64,000 nt of DNA from Candidatus Eiseniibacteriota bacterium. GTDB lineage: Bacteria; Eisenbacteria; RBG-16-71-46; CAIMUX01. Both the position numbers and the translations under genes were made by a program. Below are positions 51,043-58,417 of the stretch, piece by piece; the stretch's first letter is position 1; each line of letters opens with the position of its first letter. The notes below the pieces were generated by a model. It was not told the DNA's origin and searched no databases. It saw only the letters and a list, made by a program, of their open reading frames with translations. The DNA is taken from contig JADJQY010000001.1 of assembly GCA_016712505.1 (NCBI GenBank), positions 310,001 through 374,000 on the forward strand, read 5' to 3'.

Positions 51043-52197
51043 ATGGAGACGCGAAACGCAGCGAACATGAACCTCCCGAATCCCGGAACACCCCGCCTGG
51101 AGTCTGCCCCTGCCGAGGGGCCCGGTGCGATGCGACTTGTCGGCCACTGGACCGTGCGAGAGTCAGCCGCACTTGAGGCCCTCCTGAGCCACGCCCGGCC
51201 CCCATCGTCTCGCGAGGTCAGGATCGACGCGGCATCGCTGGAGGCATTCGACACTGCTGGTGCGCTGGTGCTGGCGCGCATCCGTGATCGATTCGCGCGC
51301 GAAGGGTGCTCGGTGAAAATCGTGGGGCTGCCACCCGAGCGTGTCCCGCTCCTGAAGATCGCCTCGACTCCGATTCCCGTCACCCTGCCATCCGCGCGGA
51401 GACCTGGGCCACTCGAGCGACTGACGCGACTCTCGGCCGATTGGACGGAGCAGGCATTTGGGTTCCTCTCGTTCGTCGGGGAGGTGTTCCTCGCCTCGCT
51501 GCAGCAATTGGTTCGGCCCCGAAGGATCCGCTGGGCGTTCGTGATCAGCAACATCCAGACCTCGGGGGTCGGGGCGATTCCGATCATCGGACTGCTCTCG
51601 TTCCTGATCGGAATCGTGATCGCGTATCAGGGGGCGGTTCAGCTGCATCGGTATGGCGCCGATGTCTTCATCGTCGACCTGGTCGGCTTGTCGATGGTGC
51701 GTGAGCTGGCTCCGCTCATGACCGCCATCATTGTCGCCGGCCGCACCGGCTCTTCTTTCACGGCGCAGATTGGCACCATGCGGGTCACCGAGGAAGTGGA
51801 CGCGCTCAAGGTTCTGGGGATGAACCCGATCGACGTGCTGGTGCTGCCGAAGCTGTTCGCCCTGATCGTGGTGCTACCGCTCCTGACCGCGTTCGCCGCC
51901 GCGGTCGGCGTGCTCGGCGGGGCGATCATGACCGCCTCGATGACCCCGATCGGCCCGTCGTTCTTCCTGAGTCAGTTCCCCAGGGTGGTCTTGCCGGTAT
52001 CCTACTTCGTCGGCGTGGGCAAAGCGCCGATCTTCGCCGCGGTCATCGCCACCGTCGGTTGCTACCAGGGATTCAGGGCATCGGGCAGTGCTGAGAGTGT
52101 CGGGGCGCAGACCACGGTGAGCGTCGTGCAGTCGATCTTTCTGATCATCGTGCTCGACGCGCTCTTCTCGATCGTCTTCAGCGTGGTGGGGATCTGA
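51043..52197 (+). CDS. mlaE: MlaE-type lipid ABC permease with N-terminal STAS domain
   Basis: 384 residues from ATG 51043 (chosen as the first conserved start; ATG 51067 is possible). An N-terminal STAS-like domain (about 25-120: HWTVRESAALEALLSHARPP, EVRIDAASLEAFDTAGALVL) precedes the MlaE permease (about 145-384), with IGLLSFLIGIVIAYQGAVQL, YGADVFIVDLVGLSMVRELA, APLMTAIIVAGRTGSSFTAQ and VTEEVDALKVLGMNPIDVL. It transports phospholipids between outer and inner membranes. The STAS-MlaE fusion is common outside gammaproteobacteria. First gene of a four-part locus. Confidence 0.92.
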   Translation: METRNAANMNLPNPGTPRLESAPAEGPGAMRLVGHWTVRESAALEALLSHARPPSSREVRIDAASLEAFDTAGALVLARIRDRFAREGCSVKIVGLPPERVPLLKIASTPIPVTLPSARRPGPLERLTRLSADWTEQAFGFLSFVGEVFLASLQQLVRPRRIRWAFVISNIQTSGVGAIPIIGLLSFLIGIVIAYQGAVQLHRYGADVFIVDLVGLSMVRELAPLMTAIIVAGRTGSSFTAQIGTMRVTEEVDALKVLGMNPIDVLVLPKLFALIVVLPLLTAFAAAVGVLGGAIMTASMTPIGPSFFLSQFPRVVLPVSYFVGVGKAPIFAAVIATVGCYQGFRASGSAESVGAQTTVSVVQSIFLIIVLDALFSIVFSVVGI

Positions 52198-53022
52198 GTG
52201 TCGACCGAACCGGGAGGTACTCAGGGTAACGAACCGGTGCTGCGGATGCGGGACATTGTCACTCGCTTCGGGAAGCAGGTGGTTCATGACGGCATCTCTT
52301 TCGACGTGCAAAGAGGGGAAGTGCTGGCGTTGGTCGGCGGAAGCGGGAGCGGAAAGACCACGCTGCTTCGCGAGATGCTCCAGCTTCAGTTGCCCACATC
52401 GGGGTCGATCGAGTTGTTCGGGCACGATCTCACCTCGATCGAAGACGGAGAGCAGCGGGCGCTCAAACGCCGAATCGGCGTGCTGTTTCAGCGAGGAGCG
52501 CTCTTCGGCTCACTCAGCGTGCTGGACAACGTCGCGCTGCCGTTGCGCGAACACTCCTCGCTTGGCCCGGATCTGATCGCGCAGATCGCAACGCTCAAGA
52601 TCGGCCTGGTCGGCCTCCCCGCCGATGCCGCCGCCAAGATGCCGAGTCAGCTCAGCGGCGGAATGATCAAGCGCGCCGGTCTGGCCCGTGCGCTGGCGCT
52701 CGACCCGGAGCTCCTGATGCTCGATGAACCCAGTTCCGGGCTCGACCCGGTCAGCGCACGTGCGCTCGATCGGTTGATCTTGGAGCTCAAGGCGGCCCTC
52801 GGGCTGACGGTGTTGATCGTGACCCACGATCTGGATTCCATCCGAATCGTGGCCGACCGCGTCGTGATGTTGGGGAAGGGAGCGCTGCTCGCGGTCGGCG
52901 GTGTCGATGAGTTGCTGCAATCGGAGAACCAAATGGTCCGCGAGTACTTCAACGCCGGACAGGCGGAGCTGGCGGCTCGGGCCGAGGAAGGCCGGGATCA
53001 TCCGGGACACAAGGGGGCGTGA
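52198..53022 (+). CDS. mlaF: MlaF-type ATP-binding protein
   Basis: 274 residues from GTG 52198, directly abutting the mlaE stop. Walker A GGSGSGKTTLLREML, signature LSGGMIKRAGLARAL, Walker B with D-loop LLMLDEPSSGLDPVS; the RIGVLFQRGALFGSLSV segment is typical of MlaF. It powers the lipid transport complex. Overlaps the next gene (TGA inside GTGATG). Confidence 0.92.
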   Translation: MSTEPGGTQGNEPVLRMRDIVTRFGKQVVHDGISFDVQRGEVLALVGGSGSGKTTLLREMLQLQLPTSGSIELFGHDLTSIEDGEQRALKRRIGVLFQRGALFGSLSVLDNVALPLREHSSLGPDLIAQIATLKIGLVGLPADAAAKMPSQLSGGMIKRAGLARALALDPELLMLDEPSSGLDPVSARALDRLILELKAALGLTVLIVTHDLDSIRIVADRVVMLGKGALLAVGGVDELLQSENQMVREYFNAGQAELAARAEEGRDHPGHKGA

Positions 53023-54563
53023 TGGAACCAAAGGGGAGTACAGCGGTCGTCGGGTTCTTTGTCCTCATCTTCGGCGTGGGAATCGTTGCCACCGTGCTCT
53101 GGCTCGGGGGCTTCGGGCGGGGGGCGAAGGACACCTACTTGGTGTATATGCCGGAGTCGGTCGCCGGGCTGACCATCGACGCACCGGTGAAGTTCCGTGG
53201 GGTCGATGTTGGAGCGGTCAAGAGCCTGGGTCTGCGGAAGGAGGATCCGGAGACGGTCGTCCTGACCCTGGAAGTCGATCCGGCGACGCCGATCCGGGTG
53301 GATACGCGCGCGACACTCGAGTATCAGGGGTTCACCGGACTTGCCTTCGTCAATCTCATCGGCGGGGATCGCAATTCGCCGGAACTGAAGCGAAAGCCAG
53401 GGCAGCCGCATCCGGTAATCGAGAGCTCCCCCTCGATCCTCCTCCGTTTCGACGAGAGTTCGACCAAGCTGATCGCAAGTCTCACTGCGACTTCGAATCG
53501 CGTCTCCGAGATGTTGGGCGATGAGGAGCTGGCGCATGTCTCGCGGTCGCTCGCGAACCTCGAACGGGTTACCTCGATGCTCGCCCGCCGAACCGAGGAA
53601 CTGGATGCCACGGCAGTGGACGCGGCCCGACTGATGGCCAACACCGCTGCGGTGAGCGAGAGTCTGCCGCAGTTTCTCCAATCGATGGAGGGGTTGGTCG
53701 AGGAGTGGAGCGCCACGAGCCGAGAGGTGCGCGAAGTTGCAGCGGAAGGCCGGATCGAGGTGAGTCGCGCCGCGGGAAAGGTCGCCGGTGACGCCCAGGC
53801 GTTGACCACCGACCTCCGTCGCCTCTTGGTTCGTGTCGACCGTCTGGTAACTCAACTGGAGTCGGATCCGACGCTGTTGATCTACGGGCCGGCCGTGAGC
53901 CGCCCGGGGCCGGGGAGTGAAGAAATGATGCAACGAGTCGCGGGATGGTGCCTCTCTTCCGTTCTGCTCGCTTCGGTTTTCGTGGGGTGCTCGATCGTGC
54001 AGCCTCCGAATCGACCGGTGTGGCAGACCTTCTTGCTCGAACCCGCGCGCGCCGGGAGTCCGGATCCCGGCACCGCAGGTCAGGCCGGTGCAGGGGTTCT
54101 CCGCGTGGCGGTGGTGTCGGCCGTAGGGGGGGCGGAGACGCCGCGCATGACCTACATCGCCCTACCGGGTGAGCAGGAGTACTTCGCGAAGCACCGCTGG
54201 GCAGACGCTCCATCCACGATGCTGACGCCCTTTCTGATCGAAGCACTGTCTGCGTCCGGCCGCTATGCCGGGGTCCTCGGTCCGGACTCCCGCGCCGAGG
54301 AGAATCTGCTTCTAGAGCTGGAGTGGCTGGCGTTTCGTCAGGAGTTTTTCGAAGGAGGCCCAAGGTTTCGGGCCGCGCTTCGGGCCTCCGTCGTCCGGGC
54401 CAAGGACTCGGGGCTCGCCGTTCCGCCGCAGACTTTCCAGATCGTGGAGCCGTGTGCCGCGGCCACGCCCGAAGCGGGAGTCGACGCGGCACAGCGGGCG
54501 GCGGGGAAGATCGCCGCGGCCGTGGCCGCCTATGCGCCCCCGGTCGAGCCAATCTCGCGCTGA
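53022..54563 (+). CDS. mlaD: MlaD-type MCE protein joined in frame to an ABC auxiliary lipoprotein
   Basis: 513 residues from ATG 53022 (AGGGGG upstream; GTG 53019 possible). An N-terminal transmembrane helix is followed by an MCE domain (about 38-118: VYMPESVAGLTIDAPVKFRG, TLEYQGFTGLAFVNLIGG) and a helical region to about 290. At residue about 302, after RPGPGSEE, a fresh lipoprotein starts: MMQRVAGWCLSS, lipobox SVFVGC, and an ABC-type auxiliary (PqiC-like) domain to the end. A second signal inside a protein is implausible. Inserting one G in the GGGG run at 53912-53915 gives RPGPGE followed by TGA (53918-53920) just before the ATGATG at 53925. So the two are probably separate genes. Confidence 0.83.
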   Translation: MEPKGSTAVVGFFVLIFGVGIVATVLWLGGFGRGAKDTYLVYMPESVAGLTIDAPVKFRGVDVGAVKSLGLRKEDPETVVLTLEVDPATPIRVDTRATLEYQGFTGLAFVNLIGGDRNSPELKRKPGQPHPVIESSPSILLRFDESSTKLIASLTATSNRVSEMLGDEELAHVSRSLANLERVTSMLARRTEELDATAVDAARLMANTAAVSESLPQFLQSMEGLVEEWSATSREVREVAAEGRIEVSRAAGKVAGDAQALTTDLRRLLVRVDRLVTQLESDPTLLIYGPAVSRPGPGSEEMMQRVAGWCLSSVLLASVFVGCSIVQPPNRPVWQTFLLEPARAGSPDPGTAGQAGAGVLRVAVVSAVGGAETPRMTYIALPGEQEYFAKHRWADAPSTMLTPFLIEALSASGRYAGVLGPDSRAEENLLLELEWLAFRQEFFEGGPRFRAALRASVVRAKDSGLAVPPQTFQIVEPCAAATPEAGVDAAQRAAGKIAAAVAAYAPPVEPISR

Positions 54564-54698
54564 CTGCCGTGGCCGATCGAAGACCGCAAGCGAGTGGGAG
54601 TCCCTTTCCGCTGGAGGATCTTGCTGGATGCCCCGTAGACTCTCCACTCGTCGCCGGAGGCGCGCAGCGGAGGGGATCCACTTTCGGGGAACGGATCA

Positions 54699-55382
54699 AT
54701 GAGTAGCGAGCAGCAGATCTGGATCGTCATTCCCGGCTTCAATGAGGCCGAGGTCATCCATGATGTCGTGGCTCGGGTGCGTGCCCTCTATCCGCGCATT
54801 GTCGTCGTGGATGATTGTTCCCAGGACGTGACGGGGGAGCGGGCGCGATCGGCCGGAGCAACGGTTCTGCGCCACCCGATGAATCTTGGTCAAGGGGCCG
54901 CGTTGCAGACTGGCATCCGTTATGCCCTGGAACAGGGGGCGACCCACATCATCACCTTCGATGCGGATGGGCAGCATCGCGTGGAGGATATCGATGTACT
55001 GCTCAGGACCCAGCAGGAGACACAAGCGGACATCGTGTTTGGCAGCCGGTTCCTGGGGAGCGCAACCGACATTCCTCCGTTTCGCCGGATGGTGCTGAAA
55101 ACGGCGGTGGAGTTCACCGCCCTCACCTCCGGAGTCCGGCTGACCGACGCGCACAATGGCCTTCGGCTGCTCACCCGGCGCGCGGCGGAGGCGATTCGCA
55201 TCCGCCAGAATCGGATGGCCCACGCCTCGGAGATCATCGGCAAGGTGGGCGCGCTCCGGCTGCGATTCGCCGAGGCCCCGGTCACGATCGTTTACACGAA
55301 GTATTCATTGAGCAAGGGACAGAAGCTCAGCAACGCGATCAACATCCTGGCGGAGTTGTTCGTAGCGCGACTTCACCGGTAG
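54699..55382 (+). CDS. GT2-family glycosyltransferase (polyprenyl-phosphate type)
   Basis: 227 residues. Nucleotide-sugar motifs: VIPGFNEAEVIHDVVARV (about 9-26), VVVDDCSQDVT, GAALQTGIRYALEQGA, and the DxD-like TFDADGQHRVED (about 88-99). The C-terminal block VTIVYTKYSLSKGQKLSNA matches the DUF2304-linked group of DPM1-like transferases. It likely makes an undecaprenyl-phosphate sugar. It is immediately followed by a DUF2304 gene, the usual partner. Confidence 0.9.
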   Translation: MSSEQQIWIVIPGFNEAEVIHDVVARVRALYPRIVVVDDCSQDVTGERARSAGATVLRHPMNLGQGAALQTGIRYALEQGATHIITFDADGQHRVEDIDVLLRTQQETQADIVFGSRFLGSATDIPPFRRMVLKTAVEFTALTSGVRLTDAHNGLRLLTRRAAEAIRIRQNRMAHASEIIGKVGALRLRFAEAPVTIVYTKYSLSKGQKLSNAINILAELFVARLHR

Positions 55383-55385
55383 CCC

Positions 55386-55745
55386 ATGATCAAAGCGATT
55401 CTCGTTGTAGCTCTGCTGGTCAGCCTCTGCTACGCCTACTTTCAGCGGCGCAAGTCGCGTCTCGTAGCCGTCGGCATCGCTCTGACCGGCGTTGCCGGCA
55501 TCTACTTTGTGCTCTACCCGAGTCACACCTCATCGCTAGCGGCGCGACTTGGCGTCGGACGTGGAGCGGATCTGGTCTTCTACTGCTGGATCGTGAGCTC
55601 TCTTTTCATCTGGATCGATCTGCAGTTCAAGATCCTCACCCTGCAGGTGGCGGTTACGGAGTTGAACCGGGAGCTCGCGCTGCGGAACCCGCGACTCCCG
55701 GATCGCACCAATCCAGCCGGGGAAAGCCCTCCCCCGAAGCCGTGA
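55386..55745 (+). CDS. DUF2304 membrane protein
   Basis: 119 residues with three hydrophobic helices (AILVVALLVSLCYAYFQRRK, AVGIALTGVAGIYFVL, DLVFYCWIVSSLFIWIDLQF) and a charged C-terminal helix (LQVAVTELNRELAL). Gene order GT2 then DUF2304 with a 3-base gap is a conserved pair. Probably anchors the transferase or flips its lipid product. Ends 15 bases from the restored 3' end of the convergent arylsulfotransferase-like gene. Confidence 0.85.
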   Translation: MIKAILVVALLVSLCYAYFQRRKSRLVAVGIALTGVAGIYFVLYPSHTSSLAARLGVGRGADLVFYCWIVSSLFIWIDLQFKILTLQVAVTELNRELALRNPRLPDRTNPAGESPPPKP

Positions 55746-55841
55746 CGCGGCGTTGGGGTTCAGCGTCCCCGGCTGAACTCCTCGACGATCGCCGTATCGA
55801 GTCTGCGGATGCGCACGATCGCCAGGCGATCTCCGCTCGAA

Positions 55842-56990
55842 TCACGATGCGGGGTGGCAAAGGACCAGACGATCGTCCCCGCGGGGGTGACTTCGAACGC
55901 CTTTCCGTTGTCCGGAGTTCGCCAGCAGGGTGTTCCCGTTGGCCAGCCGCTGACACGATCCCTTGCTCAGGGTGTAGAAATCGGTCGGTTCCGGCGCCCG
56001 ATACTCCCACACGATGCGATCGCTCGTAGGATCGACCTCCACCGCGCGTGACCAGCGCCGGCCGAGCCCGTTGTCGAAAATCAGTACATTGCCGTTTGCG
56101 AGGACCTGGGCATCGTGGGGGCCAAGCAGTTCGCCCGGACCCCAGGTCCAAACGATGCGCCGCTCGGGCCAGTTGATGATCGCTACCCGGTTCTGATGTC
56201 GCATGCAGACGAGCACATTGTCGGGACCGTAGCGCGGGTCGCGCGCAGCGAGTTCCGGCTGGTACATCCACTCAACGGAGTTCGCATGGAAGAGATCCAG
56301 CCATGGCCGTACGCCATGAGAGTTCACGCCGGCGGCCGCCATTTCCACGCCCGGGCTCCGCGAGAAGACCTCGAGAAGCGACACGCTATCGACCACGGCA
56401 CCGTTCTGGTCGAGAAGGGTGAGGAGATCGTCCCGAGTGTCCACCTTCCGGTGGTACTTGCGGAGTTGCTTCCGTTCGAAGGTGAGCACCAGGAGCATTC
56501 CGGAAGGGGTCTGTTCGATATCGTGATGCGCACGCAGGTAGCGCTTCCACAGCAGTCTACCGTCCCAGTCGTACTTTGCCACAAAGCGCTTGTCGTCAGG
56601 GATCCCGACGCGGGCGTCATCGGGTGGATCCGCTCCGACTACGATGAGATCCCCCGAGGGAAGCAGATCCGCCCGCTCCCAGGTGAAGGCCGGTTCCTGT
56701 CGCCAACTGCGGAGTACTCGCCCGTCGGCGTCGATCAACTCGGCGGTCGAGGCCTTCTGGATCGTGTAGAGGTTCACCCCCGGCTGGGCTTGGACGCGGT
56801 CGTGGATCGTCACCCCGTCGAGGTCAGGGGTGCCTGGGCGCGCACTCCCGGCGTAGGGAAGGCTCCGCAGCCGCTCGAGCTCTTCGGGGGAGGGGGCCTG
56901 GCCTCCGGCGGCAGCTTCGGGCGATCCACCGGCTAGGGTGCAACCGATGGAGAGGACGACCCAGGCGTAGTGATTCCGATGGAGTGTCAC
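55842..56990 (-). CDS. arylsulfotransferase-like secreted protein (C-terminus frameshifted)
   Basis: 382 residues as read. N-terminal signal or lipoprotein leader (VVLSIGC). Beta-propeller-like repeats characteristic of the arylsulfotransferase (ASST)/PQQ-type fold: QPGVNLYTIQKASTAELIDA, RHQNRVAIINWPERRIVWTW, GPHDAQVLANGNVLIFDNG, SCQRLANGNTLLANS. After LLANS the reading turns basic. Removing one base of the CC at 55912-55913 gives DNGKAFEVTPAGTIVWSF and so on to a TGA at 55760, a normal propeller closure. The catalytic His of ASST may be in SHGVRPW or GPHDAQV. Substrate unknown. Confidence 0.8.
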   Translation of the reverse strand: MTLHRNHYAWVVLSIGCTLAGGSPEAAAGGQAPSPEELERLRSLPYAGSARPGTPDLDGVTIHDRVQAQPGVNLYTIQKASTAELIDADGRVLRSWRQEPAFTWERADLLPSGDLIVVGADPPDDARVGIPDDKRFVAKYDWDGRLLWKRYLRAHHDIEQTPSGMLLVLTFERKQLRKYHRKVDTRDDLLTLLDQNGAVVDSVSLLEVFSRSPGVEMAAAGVNSHGVRPWLDLFHANSVEWMYQPELAARDPRYGPDNVLVCMRHQNRVAIINWPERRIVWTWGPGELLGPHDAQVLANGNVLIFDNGLGRRWSRAVEVDPTSDRIVWEYRAPEPTDFYTLSKGSCQRLANGNTLLANSGQRKGVRSHPRGDDRLVLCHPAS

Positions 56991-56997
56991 GATTCGG

Positions 56998-58104
56998 CTA
57001 CCGTCCGCGCTTCAAGGTCGCGGCTAACGGTCCGCGCCCTTCGGCCAGCGCTTCGTGGGCCAGTACGGCCTGAAGCCCAACCTGAAACAAATGGATCCGA
57101 TCCGCGGGCCGGAACCCCGCGGCGGCTTCCCCCTGCGCCGGCTCCGTGAAGTACCCATCCGGAGACTGGCACTCGAGGAGATACGTCAACCCCTCGCCAT
57201 ACTCGTAGGTGTTGCTCGTGCCCACTACCTGGTTACAGATGAGGATCTCGGATCCGATGTCCGTTCGGCGAGCCAGACGATAGAACAGCGCCCAGAACGG
57301 CAGTGTGCGCTCCAGCCAGGCCCGCTCATCAGGTGCCAGTTCCAGTGGCCGCATACCGTAGTCGCACAATCCGAAGATCTCATGGGTAAGGAGGTATGCC
57401 TCCATGACGCCGGTCTTCGACTCCTTCGGTCGCGTCTGCAGCATTCCGCGCGACCGGAGCTCCGGAGTCGTCGCACCCTGCTTCAACCCGATCGATTCGA
57501 TCAGTCCCGCGAGTGCGATCTGGAGTGGCACCGGCCGGGCCGGCACCTCGATACCCGCGCGCAGCAGATCCGGGAGCCGCTTTTCGATCGCCGGAAGGTC
57601 GTGCCCCGCGTCCCGGGCGATCACCAACGCAACCAGCAGCTCGGCAATGAACTTGGGGGCCTTGTTCGTCTCCAGGATCCCCGAGAGCCGACTCCCATCT
57701 CCGAGCGGTGCCAGGCGGGCCTGGAGCGCCTTCCGGTACTCCTCCTTCCGGGCGCGATCGGCCTCGTAGAGATAGAGCACGTGCCAGGAGCGAACCTCCA
57801 GCACGTAATAGCGAAATCCCTCGATCCCGCCGGCCACCGGATCGATCTCGATCGACCGCAGCCACCGCACTGCCCGATCGATCGCCGCGCGCGCCTCGGC
57901 AGCGCTCGGCCCGGCGACCCCAGCCACCTCGTTCGCGCTCACGGCAGCGGGCGACGCACCGCCCGAGCCTCGCTGAGCACTCCCGGCGGTCACCGTTGTG
58001 TCCGGGGACTTCGGACACGGCAGGCGGAAGACCCACGTCCCCACGAGGAGCACTCCCAACAGCACCCCCACGGCGATCGCCACTTTCGATCCGACAGTCG
58101 ACAT
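56998..58104 (-). CDS. membrane-anchored protein of unknown function
   Basis: 368 residues from ATG 58104 (AAAGGA 5 bases upstream; the frame runs open to 58443 but this is the leader of the divergent gene). N-terminal transmembrane helix (VAIAVGVLLGVLLVGTWVF), then a Ser/Ala/Gly linker, then an all-alpha region with helix pairs: RAIDRAVRWLRSIEIDPVAG, WHVLYLYEADRARKEEYRKA, VMEAYLLTHEIFGLCDYGM, FWALFYRLARRTDIGSEILI, DRIHLFQVGLQAVLAHEALA. The pattern recalls alpha/alpha toroid folds. It is followed 7 bases later by the arylsulfotransferase-like gene, so the two form an operon. Not recognised further. Confidence 0.7.
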   Translation of the reverse strand: MSTVGSKVAIAVGVLLGVLLVGTWVFRLPCPKSPDTTVTAGSAQRGSGGASPAAVSANEVAGVAGPSAAEARAAIDRAVRWLRSIEIDPVAGGIEGFRYYVLEVRSWHVLYLYEADRARKEEYRKALQARLAPLGDGSRLSGILETNKAPKFIAELLVALVIARDAGHDLPAIEKRLPDLLRAGIEVPARPVPLQIALAGLIESIGLKQGATTPELRSRGMLQTRPKESKTGVMEAYLLTHEIFGLCDYGMRPLELAPDERAWLERTLPFWALFYRLARRTDIGSEILICNQVVGTSNTYEYGEGLTYLLECQSPDGYFTEPAQGEAAAGFRPADRIHLFQVGLQAVLAHEALAEGRGPLAATLKRGR

Positions 58105-58417
58105 CGCGTCCTTTCTGGAGTTCAAAGACCTCGTTGGATGGGGTCGGGAGAACTGCAGGTCAGTCTCGCCTGCGCGGAGAGTCAGGAGCAATCCAGGAAC
58201 TCTCGCAGTCACCCCTGTCCGGGCGAGACTCGGGCGTCTGGCGCCGGGGTGGCAACATTCGTTGTCCAGATCCCCGCAGTTCCTCCGCGTATCCCGGCGA
58301 GGCCTTCTCGCCCCGAACCACACCGGGGCGAGGTGGCATCGAGGGGCGACGTCGCGGGTTCGCAGCACCGGCGGCGCAACTTGAGTCAGCTCGTAGAGGA
58401 ACCCGAGGAGTCTTGTC
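58105..58417. other. 313-base divergent leader with hairpin
   Basis: Holds the promoters for the unknown operon (minus) and the FlgD-tailed protein (plus). One perfect 9-bp hairpin stands out: CTCGCCCCG (58307-58315) with CGGGGCGAG (58324-58332), 8-base loop, no T-tract. I see no other gene. Confidence 0.5.
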
